Source: Echinostoma caproni
Lineage: Eukaryota > Platyhelminthes > Trematoda > Plagiorchiida > Echinostomatidae
Direction: 5' to 3'
Assembly (NCBI GenBank): GCA_900618425.1
Contig: UZAN01046933.1
Span: forward strand, 6,455-18,036
DNA length: 11,582 nt
In this document: piece after piece, positions 1 through 8,331 of the stretch
How positions within the stretch are numbered: the stretch's first letter is position 1
Layout: the number at the start of each line of letters is the position of its first letter
The notes under the pieces: model-generated
What the model saw: the letters and a program-made list of their open reading frames with translations, nothing else
Databases searched by the model: none
Told to the model about the DNA's origin: nothing
Program-made: the position numbers and the translations under genes

Positions 1-53
<53 letters not shown>

Positions 54-58
54 TATAC
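1..58. repeat. AT dinucleotide microsatellite
   Basis: Uninterrupted AT dinucleotides fill the first 46 bases, followed by an imperfect extension with single C interruptions to about 58. The tract reaches the window edge, so its true length is unknown. It is an ordinary simple repeat with no coding or regulatory function visible. Confidence 0.95.
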
Positions 59-320
59 TTCTTGACATCCCATCGATAGTATGCTCCAAAGTGAGTGTCT
101 ACTGACGGACTCAAACGCAGCTCAAAAACTAATGAAATGAGCCGTGACTGACTGTTGGAACGTTCTAGGATTGACAGTGGCGTCAAGATCTGGTTGACGC
201 AAATCTTCCCTTAGGGAAAACCACACTGGTTCCGACGTGATCTTGTGTCAAGTTCAGAAACAAGGTGATTGAGTACGATAGTTATGATAACTTTCGAGGT
301 TTCTGTTTAATGCCAGATAT

Positions 321-545
321 GAGGCGACCGCTGTCGTCTCTTCGGGAACAGGGTGAGGGTATAAAGCATTGAATCTCGTCCTGATAGGAGGAAACAGACA
401 CCAACCGGGAAGGATCGAAAGAAAGATTGGTGCCCGCAACTTCAACTCAAGAAAACTATCAAGAAGGGGGGAAACTGGAAGCCCGAAGTAGATAGTGAAA
501 CGGAAGTAGCCAGTCTCCGGGAATAAACAAGGGCTATTCTAGCTG
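321..545 (+). pseudogene. RTE-like LINE fragment, linker between endonuclease and RT
   Basis: Plus-strand frames give shifting short matches to the linker that joins endonuclease and reverse transcriptase in the other LINE copies of this window. First comes a remnant with ATAVVSSGTG, then DRRKQTPTGKD, then QLKKTIKKGGNWKP and TEVASL. The last part corresponds to LKKSLKKDRENWW near 10500 on the minus strand and to FKKDSENWW near 11310. At least one frameshift separates the parts, and stops follow EVASLRE. No endonuclease or RT core flanks it, so it is a stranded internal piece or the edge of a larger decayed copy. The match is short and made by eye. Confidence 0.5.
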
Positions 546-1805
546 CTACGCAACAACCAGTGTCGATGGATCTCGGTTTAAAAAACGCAAAATCCTGAAC
601 GAGTGTTTTCTTTTCACAATAACATGAAGCCATTTGAGAATGACGATTTCACAACAAGATAAAGTCTCTATAAATACAAACCATCACACAAGAATGTGGT
701 TGCCGCAAAGGAACATCCAGACCACGGCAACTGCATCCAAGAGCCCGAATTTCAACCCAAATGAAAATGTTTAGTTTCTATTGAAGATACCAGTCTATGT
801 GCATGGAAAGCTATTCCACACAGTCAACGAATCAAAGACAGTTATCCTTCATGAGTGAAACAATTTCAAAGTTCTGCCAATCGTGAAAAAGACCGGAATT
901 TTGTCTGAGCGCTGTGTTTCAATTAGGAATAATAAAGGTTGGTGTTTATAACGGTCAGTTATCACAAACATTTCCATCGCATTTAAATGCACTCAAATAG
1001 TGGGGAATGGACGATCTCCCAAGGAGTGAAACCCACACCGAACATCATGAGCAGTGCCTGGTGCCTGTGAAAAACCGAATGGGATAATCCAAACATCGTC
1101 CATCGAAAATGTTTTATAACTACTTGGATGTTTTCATCAGTTTCCTAAGGCCGGCACATTGGCTAAAATAATTTAGTTTATCAGTTAATTAAAATCCGTT
1201 TGGTTCCTCTATATGGCAATGCGCTGTATTATTGTTATACCAAATTTGAGCAATCTGAATAGTTTGGTTGCCGAGAAATTACAAAGGCTAAAGTAAACAT
1301 CGATTTGTGCACTATACATCTGTGGACAGGTCTGCGACGTGGTGAATGTGGCCCGACATTAATTAGGCCGTTCACCCTTATCGAATTTCATTTGCCCAAT
1401 AAGGTTCTTCAGAAAAGGCGAATACGCCGAATAACTGGCGGCCAACTCATCTGGAACAACGCTGTCTTACAATGCAGGCTTGGTTGCACCAAGGCTAGGG
1501 TACATTTTTGAGCAGAGCTTACTCCGGATCAGACGACCAAGTAGCACAACAGTCCGCAACGAAGATAACTATGNATAACTATGGGCACGTAATTAAACTG
1601 GAATTCAAAGCTTTGTTTAATGAGTGCAAGCTACTCTATATTTCTCACCGGGCAGCGAAAAAGCATGGTGCGAACGCAACAACAAGAATAACAGAGGATG
1701 AAGAAAGAGGTTGAGATACAAAACAGTGAGATGTGGGTCAAACAATTACGGTAGGTAACCAGAATAACATCTTTGGTTCACCGAACACCTTTTGATGTTT
1801 TTGAG
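546..1805. other. Stretch without a recognisable gene
   Basis: About 1.26 kb in which neither strand gives a reading frame that resembles a known protein or a LINE domain. Two short open frames (1305-1511 and 1508-1714, plus strand) have no recognisable motif, and one crosses an ambiguous base. Position 1574 is an N flanked on both sides by the same nine bases. The stretch is probably intronic or intergenic, or repeat sequence too decayed to read. Confidence 0.6.
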
Positions 1806-2560
1806 TTAGTTTGTTTTTCTGTATGGGAGACGGGATTTCAACAGGTATACCGTACAGCGTTCACGCCACGGTCTCATATTCTGGGCCATTTCTCTTAGTA
1901 TCTCGAACCAACAACAATCCTCAATCCTTGGGCCTAAACCTGAAAAGCGGGCTGCACCAATCGAAGCCAAAGCTGAAGCTAGCTTGTTCATACATCTACG
2001 CCAGATTATAGTCTGACCGCCGCGACATTTCTTCCGGCCTTCACCAGCAAGTGCAAAGAGAGTACAGAAAGGTAGACGATGAAAAGACACGCAAAACGTG
2101 AAAAACTTTCGGAGGCGGTGTAGAGCGATTACTTCTTTTATAGGATGGCTATTCGCAACCAATACACCAAGACGAAACTTGCCATTGATCACCCGATGTT
2201 TCCACCAGACACAACCAATGCTTCGGAGACATTGGTGGTTGAGTAGCATCCGCAATGCGGAGGGGCCGGGTCTCGAACACTACAAACCGCAGCGATGCAC
2301 ACTCGTCCCTTAAGCGACAGTCGGATGTCGTGGCGGTGCCACAGGTTGTCAAAAGCTGATCTATCTTTGGCTACTCGTGATGTGATCTCCTTCCTGACAC
2401 CACCACCAGCTGCGATCAAGCACCTGAGGTACTTAAAGCTCTGCAACATTTCTAACTGATCACCACAGATGGTGAATACAGGCACAGATTCCTGACAGTC
2501 ATGGACACGCACTTTGCATTACAAAGCGTTAATCATACATTTAATTTTCATTGGGAATTC
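1806..2560 (-). pseudogene. RTE-like LINE, 3' half of RT ORF (thumb and C-terminal tail), frameshifted
   Basis: Read on the minus strand from about 2560 down to 1806, this is the C-terminal part of a LINE reverse transcriptase. The order is CKVRVHDCQESVPVFTICGD, FKYLRCLIAAGGGV, EITSRVAKDRSAFDNLWHR, RLSLKGRV, a frameshifted piece matching the ETWPLR segment, then in another frame NHQCLRSIGCVWWKHRVING, EVIALHRL, KKCRGGQTIIW, MNKLASALASIGAARF and a terminal tryptophan-rich tail ending near 1850. These are the thumb and conserved C-terminal segments seen in RTE-like trematode LINEs. The RT catalytic palm is absent, so the copy is 5'-truncated or deleted upstream. At least two frameshifts make it inactive. 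It belongs to the same subfamily as the plus-strand piece at 6128-6485 (shared RGGQ, KLASALA and EIALH segments). Confidence 0.75.
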
Positions 2561-2849
2561 CAAACGATTATGCTCAACAGTGCCTCAGATGGAACACTTG
2601 TTGCCTTTCTTTCGCTTCCCATTAAGTAACGTGACTCCCGTCAATCCTCCACCAATTGAAACTCTTCTAGTCCTTGATTTCCATCTAAAATAGCACCACA
2701 TGACGATCGTGAAGTGATACTAACACAACAAAAGAAATGTTTAGATCGTAAACTCTGTAACTCAGTAATCGATGTGTTGTAGTCCAGTTATATCAAGACT
2801 CAAGCTAAGTCATTTGATTAACGATCTTTCTGGAATCCCTTAGTCCGCG
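2561..2849. other. Stretch without a recognisable gene
   Basis: Lies between the 5' end of a minus-strand LINE fragment and the first readable endonuclease residues of a plus-strand LINE. No frame resembles a known protein. The first few dozen bases may still be decayed sequence of the minus-strand copy. Confidence 0.5.
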
Positions 2850-2859
2850 ACATCTTGTC

Positions 2860-3560
2860 TTACTGGTCTTGGCGTGGCTCACAGTGAGACGAAGTCGTGC
2901 TGCTCGATTAGATCTCAGCTGACGGTCGCTTGTGCGCAGTGAGCACAGTAAGCCGCCGCCACCTCGATAGACGCAACGTGCTTGTGGTACCTTCAGACTC
3001 TCCCAGTGACTGCATCCGACGCTACACAATATCTTGCATAAAGCGATTCAAATTGATTTCGTGATTTTTTGCGGGAAATATGAATGTTAGAGTAGGTGGA
3101 TGGTCTTCTGCAAAGTCATTCTGGACTAGATTCCTGTCGCTCGGAAACGGCTGTTGGCTCTATGCTTTGATCATTGCCTGTTCCTCGCCGAAGAGAATTC
3201 CAAACGATCCAAATGTCAGGCCACTTAGGCGTTCATCCTCCTGGAACCAAATCGTTGTAAGCTACACATGACGGGGCTGCATGGAAGATCGTCGATTGTC
3301 CTTGGGTACCCCCTTCGATTTCGATCAGGTATTGGTTCGCACCAAGTTGAAAGCCTACTTTGGTGGGCTTTGAAAACGCGACACACCAAAACGTTTATGA
3401 TTATGATAAACCCACCTAACTTGTCGAACTGCCTTTCAAAACGCGCTAGCTGAAAAGTTAGGACCAAACAAAAGTGATAACATCCATCAGCACTGATGGC
3501 TTATCAAGCAGGTTGTGCACTCTTCTGTGAGTTGTGACTTGATACGTCATACCGTGACAC
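2860..3560 (+). pseudogene. LINE endonuclease domain remnant (copy A)
   Basis: This is a decayed exonuclease-endonuclease-phosphatase-type nuclease that in a live element nicks target DNA. Readable segments are VLVVPSDSPSDC (matching the usual VSAYAPTDC strand), then FFAGNMNVRVGG (normally AGDMNAQVG), NGCWLYAL, a W-x-QI segment, RGCMEDRRL and DFDQVLVRTKL (normally SDHxLVR). Two active-site-type positions are changed: the Asp of GDMN is Asn, and the His of SDH is Gln. A poly-T frameshift lies near 3062 and an in-frame TGA near 3268. Beyond 3400 the frame continues through LTCRTAFQNALAEKLG and LIKQVVHSSVS, which matches the start of the linker. Inactive. Confidence 0.7.
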
Positions 3561-3789
3561 GATGGAGTTGCGCTGCCTTTCATGATGCTCTGGAAGAGGA
3601 AAATCAATTCTGACCGGCAGCGATTAGAATTGGTCAGTTTCCATGAAAGAGGACGAAGAGCTGGGATGTCCCAAAGCGCCAGAATCCCATGGCCTTTGCC
3701 CAATTCTATTTTATTATTTTAATTTTAATAAAACCTTTCAGATAACAGGAGGCGGTGCTTCAACAGTTCAGAACATTGAATAATTCCCC

Positions 3790-4800
3790 TCGTAGTTGTG
3801 GGAATCGAAAGTCATTCGCATCTTTGAAAACGGACCGCGCAGTGACTGCACGAAGTATTCAGATATATGCCCAATCCTAAAAGGGTTATTCTTCGCCGAT
3901 ACGCGAAGAAAGCAGACCGCCAAGAGGCACACTGAGTTCCGCACTGATCGTGAATGCATCGATAGAATCCTCATTCTACGACAGTTGATAGACCACTGTC
4001 GTGCTGAACATATAGTAACGATCATTGCGTTCTTAGACATAAGTGAAACCTTCAACTTCCTCAATAGGACTACATTGTAGCATTGTTCGTTGAGAAATGG
4101 AATACTTGAGAAGTATACTTCGATCTTTGAAAAAATGTATCGTCAAAACTGGAGTCGGTTTGTTCTCTGCAAGATTTTGTCCAGTCTAGCAAACGGTCGA
4201 TAACCTGGAATATGCCCAAGACAAATAAATATCAGCATGTATCCGCAAGGCTTGGGTGGCTTTCGCTAAACTACGTCACTTGTGGCGCAGACGCGATCAG
4301 TCTTTCCTTGAAAGGTCGCGTTTACAATGCCATAATACGCACTGTCTTGCTCTAAGGTTGTAAGAGTTGGCCTCTCCACGCACAACACGTGCGTAGATTA
4401 AGTGCCTTTGACCACTGTTGCGTTCGTTGCATTGACAGAATACATTAGCAAGAGCATATCAAGAACGAAGAGGTTCACCGAAGAATCTTCGCCTCAGACA
4501 GTCTGTCGACCTCTGAACGCCGTCATCTCGCTTCGGATTTCGGTGGCTGGGACATTGGTTGCGAAGGCCAGCTCAACGATTGTCCCAACATGTTATGTTT
4601 GCGCAAGCAACTGACTGGAAGCGGCACCAAGTTTGACGAGTGTCCTGGGCTCGAACAATGACGGCGTTAACCTCAAAACTGGCAGTGGTGGGACGCTCTG
4701 GGCTCTTATGTTGGGGTGCCAAGGACAGCGAACATCTATGGCCTGAGACACTAGCAGACATGGCTGGTAACCAACGTTAATGACACACCTTTTGCGAGAC
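3790..4800 (+). pseudogene. LINE reverse transcriptase and C-terminal region remnant (copy A)
   Basis: The RT fingers are readable in 3796-4077: IRIFENGPRSDCTKYSDICP (normally VPIFKKG..DC.NYRGIS), then ECIDRILILRQLIDHCRAEH and motif A as AFLDISETFN, which keeps the first Asp. After a stop the frame goes on through EKYTSIFEKMYRQNWSR and then breaks. At 4204-4221 motif C reads LEYAQD instead of LEYADD, followed at once by a stop and by the thumb segment ISACIRKAWVAFAKLRHLW. Two blocks are therefore missing: motif B on one side and the stretch between motif C and thumb on the other. Beyond a frameshift at about 4300 come LSLKGRVYNAIIRTVLL, RRLSAFDHCCVRCIDRIH and, after another shift near 4540, the RWLGHW segment and the terminal PETLADMAGNQR tail. 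Not functional. Confidence 0.75.
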
Positions 4801-4838
4801 TCTTATTAGTTGATTTGTATTTAAATCCTTTCACACCT

Positions 4839-4924
4839 CTTTCTTCATATGTTGTGGCACATTTGCCGATTGCATGTAATTGGGTACGTGTTAAATACAT
4901 ATAGATATTGCTTTGTAAAGTGAC
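4839..4924 (+). repeat. LINE 3'-UTR repeat, copy 1
   Basis: Follows the C-terminal tail of LINE copy A and aligns by eye with 8105-8187 on the same strand. Shared blocks include CTTTCTT, TTCATATG, GTGGCACATTTG, GTAATTGG, TACGTGTT and AAGTGAC in the same order, with small gaps. Position and conservation fit a 3' untranslated region, the part that the LINE reverse transcriptase recognises. Confidence 0.65.
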
Positions 4925-5317
4925 AATAAACAGGTAGTCCAAGAAGCTTAGAACTGTGTGGTGAGCTTTGGACCATCCAAATGCAAAATGTTTGTTCAAG
5001 ACTGGCACGAGCCTGTTCCTGCCTTCACTCTTTGTGGTGAGCAGCTACAAACAGTTTGGGAGCTTGATCACAGTTAGCGATTGTTAGGAAAGAGATCACA
5101 TCGCATCCGCATACCGGGTTACAATCATGAGACATTTCACCTAGGGTGGTTTTCACCAACCCGTGAAATCTATAATGCCAAGTGTAAATAGCTCCGGTTT
5201 GGACTGTTCCGCTCTATAGCAGTGCGATATTGACTCTCCGAACCTAGGATATTATTCGACTTCCAGCATTCGACTCCTGACGTCTTCAAAGCAATGTTCA
5301 TGTTTGGTGAGGACGCC
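4925..5317 (+). pseudogene. RTE-like LINE copy D, left half (RT thumb)
   Basis: Plus-strand frame starting near 4925 gives FGPSKCKMFVQDW, then EPVPAFTLCGEQLQTV, which is the segment just after the RT palm in this LINE family. After stops and shifts it gives IYNA, LYSSAILTLRT and the FDS-RLQSNVHVW segment ending at 5317. These match SLKGRVYNA, LLYGCETWPLR and FDHRCLRSI.VWW in the other copies. The frame then runs into a GAT-type microsatellite, and the next expected residues are found at 6128-6142. The two parts are therefore halves of one copy split by a later insertion. The 5' side meets the 3' UTR of copy A at about 4925; the missing RT core was not found. Confidence 0.65.
5308..5317 (+). 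repeat. Target-site duplication, left copy (diverged)
   Basis: TGAGGACGCC here and TGGGAACACC at 6128-6137 flank the inserted minus-strand LINE. They differ at three of ten positions, all transitions. Both copies sit at the same codons (the WEHR segment) of the interrupted LINE, as expected for a target-site duplication made during insertion. Confidence 0.6.
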
Positions 5318-5319
5318 AC

Positions 5320-5356
<37 letters not shown>

Positions 5357-6127
5357 GTCGTCGTCGTACAGCGAAATACAGTGAAGCGAACCTCCTCGAT
5401 CGTTGAAAAACTCGCAATACATACAGGGTTAGTGGTAATATGTAAGGTGGACCTACTCTGAGGGAGGAGAAAGATGAACCTATATGGTCAACACACTGAG
5501 TAATCAATCTAACTTTGCATACATACCGTTTAAAATGACAACAAGAACACCACTGCTGTCGGTTCACTGCCTTCAATGTCTCCAACTGGAAGGCGCGAGA
5601 AACCTACTCTATCTAATAGCTCTGTGCATTTCTTCACGCCTAGTCTCCACATCATCCTTTGACCATGACGTGGTTTCCTCCAGCCCGGAGTGGCTAAGGC
5701 GAATAAAGCGCGACGGCGGTAGACGACAGCTGGGCATACGCAATACGTGCCCCAATCAGTGAAATCTAATCTGAATTCGATGAACTAGCAAGTTTATCCT
5801 CGATAAATTTCCAAACACATAACGGCTTACCAACAGATTACTAGTTCGTTTGCTCTATCCCGTAAGGGCTAAACTATGTAAACACCGATAATCGAAAACT
5901 TCTAGTCGATGGATATCTTTTAATGGCAAATTCAAAATCTCAGCCATAAAGCAGAACTGGAAAAACGGTAGCACAATATACACAACCTTTCGATTTCAGT
6001 GAAACGTCGCGTCTACTCCAAAGGTATTTCAGTCCTACGTACGCCGCTGCAGCCTTGGAAATGCGTGCGGTTATCTCATTTGCTGTGCTACAGTATTTAG
6101 TCACGCAACTACCTAAGCTGGAAAAAT
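5318..6127 (-). mobile_element. 5'-truncated RTE-like LINE copy E inserted into copy D
   Basis: On the minus strand the element begins near 6127 within the RT thumb (FSSLGSCVTKY, then EITARISKAAAAYVGLKYLW, RRDVSLKSKGCVY, VFPVLLYG, HRLEVFDYRCLHSL). It continues through LGHVLRMPSCRLPP near 5730, RVGFSRLP near 5600 and ETLKAVNRQQWCSCCHF, about 5530-5583. A 3' UTR of about 160 bp follows, then a GAC/GAT simple-repeat tail at 5321-5367. Short simple-repeat tails instead of poly(A) are known for RTE-clade elements. It is about 810 bp long, has no EN or palm, and carries several stops and shifts. The flanks are two halves of one plus-strand LINE and bear a diverged 10-bp duplication. Confidence 0.75.
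5321..5367. repeat. (ATC)12 plus GTC-type microsatellite, tail of LINE copy E
   Basis: Twelve uninterrupted ATC units (5321-5356) are followed by GTCGTCGTCGT (5357-5367). On the minus strand this reads as GAC units then GAT units directly after the 3' UTR of the minus-strand LINE, so it is best explained as that element's 3' tail, perhaps expanded since. The methionine-rich or histidine-rich frames it produces are artefacts. Confidence 0.9.
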
Positions 6128-6137
6128 TGGGAACACC
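6128..6137 (+). repeat. Target-site duplication, right copy (diverged)
   Basis: TGGGAACACC, the partner of TGAGGACGCC at 5308-5317. It lies directly beyond the truncated 5' end of the minus-strand LINE and starts the resumed reading frame of the interrupted plus-strand LINE. Confidence 0.6.
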
Positions 6138-6485
6138 GGGTAATTAATTAACATGTTCGCCGTCGTGCGTTGGAAGCTGAGGGTTGTGTTCTACAAGGAG
6201 AAATCGCTCTACACGGCTTCTGATGGATGGTTTTTCATAAGCTTATACATCGTCCAAGGTTTCAGTGCTCTTTTTTCACGTTCTGAGAAAGGCTGCAAAA
6301 AGTATCGTGGCGGTCAGACTATGATCTGACTTAATTTTATGAAGTTAGCTTCAGCATTGGCTCCGGTTGGAGCAGGTTACCTCCCAAGTTTGGGTCCATG
6401 AGATGAGGATTTTCGCTGGTTAGAGACAATAGGAGATATGGCTCAGAACGGAAATCAGTGGAGTGAATGACCGGGTTCCCATGAA
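6128..6485 (+). pseudogene. RTE-like LINE copy D, right half (C-terminal region)
   Basis: The frame starting at 6128 reads WEHRVIN, stop, HVRRRALEAEGCVLQGEIAL. This is the direct continuation of the VHVW segment at 5296-5307 and matches CVWWKHRVING...EVIALHRL in the minus-strand copy at 1806-2560. After a shift it gives GCKKYRGGQTMI, MKLASALAPVGAGYLPSLGP and FRWLETIGDMAQNGNQW, ending near 6460 with the conserved tryptophan tail. Three stops lie inside this last part. A few dozen bases beyond may be 3' UTR. The copy is dead and belongs to the same subfamily as the 1806-2560 copy. Confidence 0.7.
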
Positions 6486-7033
6486 ACGAGAAAAAAATCA
6501 TAAATGTACGGTGAAACAAAAAATACCATTGTTGCTCCAGTTCTTTTTGTTCTCCGTAATAGTTTTGTTCACATGGCTCTGTTTTACCCGGATCTAACCC
6601 TTTCTATCATTATTATTGGCGGGTTTTGCATGGGAAAGAGACGGGTATTACACGATAACGCAACCCTGTTGAAGATAGCTTAGTGACCGCTGGGATGACA
6701 AACAAAACGTTAGCTTTGGTGCGCAGTCGGTAAAATGCATGCACTGAGCGCCGTTCATTTACTCCGAAAAAACAAGAAGTAATTAGTTATGCAAGCAACC
6801 TGACTCCTCAGATAACATGGCAGTCATCAGCCTACTGGTACCAGAATGTATTCACTTGACCCACTAAGTTTTTTTTCAGACGGCTACTCACTAAAATTCA
6901 TGGTGAAATCTATAAAAGAGATAAGTAATTTTGTTACTGACAATGGCACCCTCGTTTATTCCTCCCTGAGTTTAACCAACTCCACCAGTTGGTGGTTAAT
7001 AAAACAGGTTGTTTTGAATGTCAACTGACTTAC
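6486..7033. other. Probable cyclin T intron, no other feature recognised
   Basis: Begins, in the direction of the cyclin T gene, at the donor GTAAGTCAG (7033 downward). No exon-like or LINE-like frame was recognised on either strand. It contains a 7-bp stem with 5-nt loop at 6975-6993 (ACCAACT/AGTTGGT) and an AATAAA on the minus strand at 6955-6960, which overlaps the stop of the read-through frame from the preceding exon. Confidence 0.5.
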
Positions 7034-7453
7034 CCGACCATTCGCGTCTACATGATGACCACCGCTCCCTCCAGAGGGATGTGAGGCAGGCGAATGTCGA
7101 CCACTAGGTGGATATCCACGATCCATTCGCGGACGTTTTGGATCCGGCTCGTTGACCACATTCCCCGTTTGTGGACGACTCGCTGGGGGACGAGGAAAGT
7201 GCTCGGGTCCAGGCATAGTGGCCGTATTCGATGCGGCCGAAACTGCCACATTTCCAACACCCACGGGACCAACGTGTCCGGGAGGCAAGGATCGATGATG
7301 ACCATGGAATGAATGGGGAGCACCGACAGAATTGTTCTGCATTTGACTTGGATGGGGAGCACGGGAATGATGATGGGGGGCAGCGTGCGGATGAGGTGCA
7401 GGCTGCATCATACCTGAGGCATTACTTGCATATGGACGCTTGTCTGCTTGCAT
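7034..7453 (-). CDS. CycT: Cyclin T, histidine/proline-rich exon (partial gene)
   Basis: A 420-nt exon (140 codons) between acceptor TCGTCTTTGCAG and donor CGG|GTAAGTCAG, phase 0 at both ends. It begins MQADKRPYASN and is dominated by His, Pro, Ser and Gly: HPHAAPHHHSRAPHP near residues 17-31, a second His cluster around HSFHGHHRSLPPGH, a valine/alanine stretch, then EPDPKRPRMDRGYPPSGRH, whose KRPR could be a nuclear localisation signal, and GGSGGHHVDANGR at the end. No structured domain is visible. Known animal cyclin T proteins carry a histidine-rich region after the cyclin boxes that engages the RNA polymerase II C-terminal domain and promotes condensate formation. Location in the gene and composition point to the same role here (inference). 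Any following exon was not found; without splicing the frame would stop 27 codons later. Confidence 0.75.
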
Positions 7454-7556
7454 CTGCAAAGACGACGTGAATAGAAGAAAATTAATAAACGGATTAATAG
7501 ATGATTGGTTTTAAGTTAAACATTAGGGATTTGATGTTTTCTTGTCTCGCACAACT

Positions 7557-8095
7557 AACGACTTCAATGCCTCCGAAAGCCTCAGTATGGTCGCGGTGGG
7601 TATCTCAGATTGTGACAGGTCACCATTCCCCTACACCTCGCGAAATGCTCCTGTATGACCAATTGCCTCAAATAGCCTCTGCTGAGGAAGCCCTATTCAC
7701 TGCTTTCTCGTGGCGGTGTTATCCAACCACAGTGAGAGGAGGAAAAGCCAACATCCGGGACTATAACCGGGTTGATGAACCATTGGCAGTTCACCTAGGG
7801 GAGTTGACTAAAAACCCCTGATTCTAAACCAAGAAAAGAAGAGGCGTACGCACACCTTCCAGGTTGTGGCAGTGGCCACCTGCTCNTGGTCACCTTGGAC
7901 GTTTGACCCCGTCCAAAGGGCGTATGATTCAATGAACTGGACACTGGCCCCAATGGACTGCGGACTCTGAGTTCCGTCCTGTTGTCTTGCAGGTCTGGCT
8001 TTGTAGCCAAGGACTTCGGATGGGGACCCCGACGTTGTCCCCCTTCTTCGGTCAGGGCAACCGGGAAGTAACATGCCCACAAAACTTATGAACAC
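7557..8095. repeat. Possible unidentified interspersed repeat inside cyclin T intron 2
   Basis: The block differs from its AT-richer flanks in composition. Two overlapping minus-strand frames (about 7795-8082 and 7808-8095) run without stops, one containing DRRRGTTSGSPSEVLGYKAR and one RGPHPKSLATKPDLQDNR. Neither resembles a named protein that I can defend. Simultaneous openness of two frames fits low stop-codon composition as well as coding. Together with the adjacent LINE 3' UTR it may be one inserted unit or two. Confidence 0.3.
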
Positions 8096-8104
8096 ATTCT
8101 ACAG

Positions 8105-8187
8105 CTTTCTTTGTTCATATGCAGTGGCACATTTGAAAGTTCTCCGTAATTGGTTACGTGTTGAAATAACGACTTTAATGAAGTGAC
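8105..8187 (+). repeat. LINE 3'-UTR repeat, copy 2, in cyclin T intron
   Basis: Aligns in order with 4839-4924, the 3' UTR of LINE copy A: CTTTCTT, TTCATATG, GTGGCACATTTG, GTAATTGG, TACGTGTT and AAGTGAC. The C-terminal RT tail that normally precedes it is not readable here, so this is a severely 5'-truncated LINE insertion, a non-autonomous element that borrowed a LINE 3' end, or both decayed. It runs antisense to the cyclin T gene. Confidence 0.6.
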
Positions 8188-8331
8188 CTAAAACAGTTTA
8201 TTTCGCAAGACTTAGGGCAAAAAACAACCGGGGAGAAAACGAAATCATGCTATGCACAAACATATCACCGTGCACTTATGATCAATCAATCACGTAAAGC
8301 AACCACAATAACAAAAATAAACCCTACCAAC

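Larger units (their letters stand above)
2850..4924 (+). mobile_element. RTE-like LINE copy A, decayed, endonuclease through 3' UTR
   Basis: This is the most complete LINE copy in the window. In order it contains an apurinic-type endonuclease remnant (about 2850-3560), a mostly lost linker (about 3560-3790), the fingers/palm start of reverse transcriptase (3790-4200), a displaced motif C (4204-4221), thumb and C-terminal domains (4231-4800), and a 3' UTR (about 4800-4924) that matches another stretch at 8105-8187. An autonomous RTE element is normally about 3 kb or a little more, so about a third is missing, mainly through internal deletions in the linker and RT. Many stops and frameshifts show that it is old and inactive. 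The 3' end abuts an unrelated plus-strand LINE piece at about 4925 with no visible simple-repeat tail. Confidence 0.75.
7454..8331 (-). other. Cyclin T intron 2 with repeat insertions
   Basis: An 878-nt intron between donor AAG|GTTGGT (8331 downward) and acceptor TTTGCAG (ending 7454). The donor is a weak match to the consensus, but it is phase 0 and joins SQKPDSGK to MQADKRPY in frame. The intron contains, on the opposite strand, a LINE 3'-UTR remnant (8105-8187). It also holds a GC-richer block (about 7557-8095) in which two minus-strand frames stay open for 95 codons each, probably an unidentified repeat. Position 7886 is an N. Confidence 0.65.

Noticed and set aside
1305..1714. Two short plus-strand open frames
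   Set aside because: No motif, no splice context, and one includes the ambiguous base at 1574.
5170..5355. Minus-strand frame starting with a methionine run
   Set aside because: The methionines are the ATC microsatellite read as ATG; the rest is antisense to a LINE fragment.
6975..6993. Short hairpin as a regulatory element
   Set aside because: A 7-bp stem with a 5-nt loop is expected by chance in a window of this size, and nothing nearby supports a role.
7048..7470. Open frames in other frames or on the plus strand over the histidine-rich exon
   Set aside because: They are by-products of the GC-rich, low-complexity coding exon; only the frame bounded by consensus splice sites makes sense as cyclin T.
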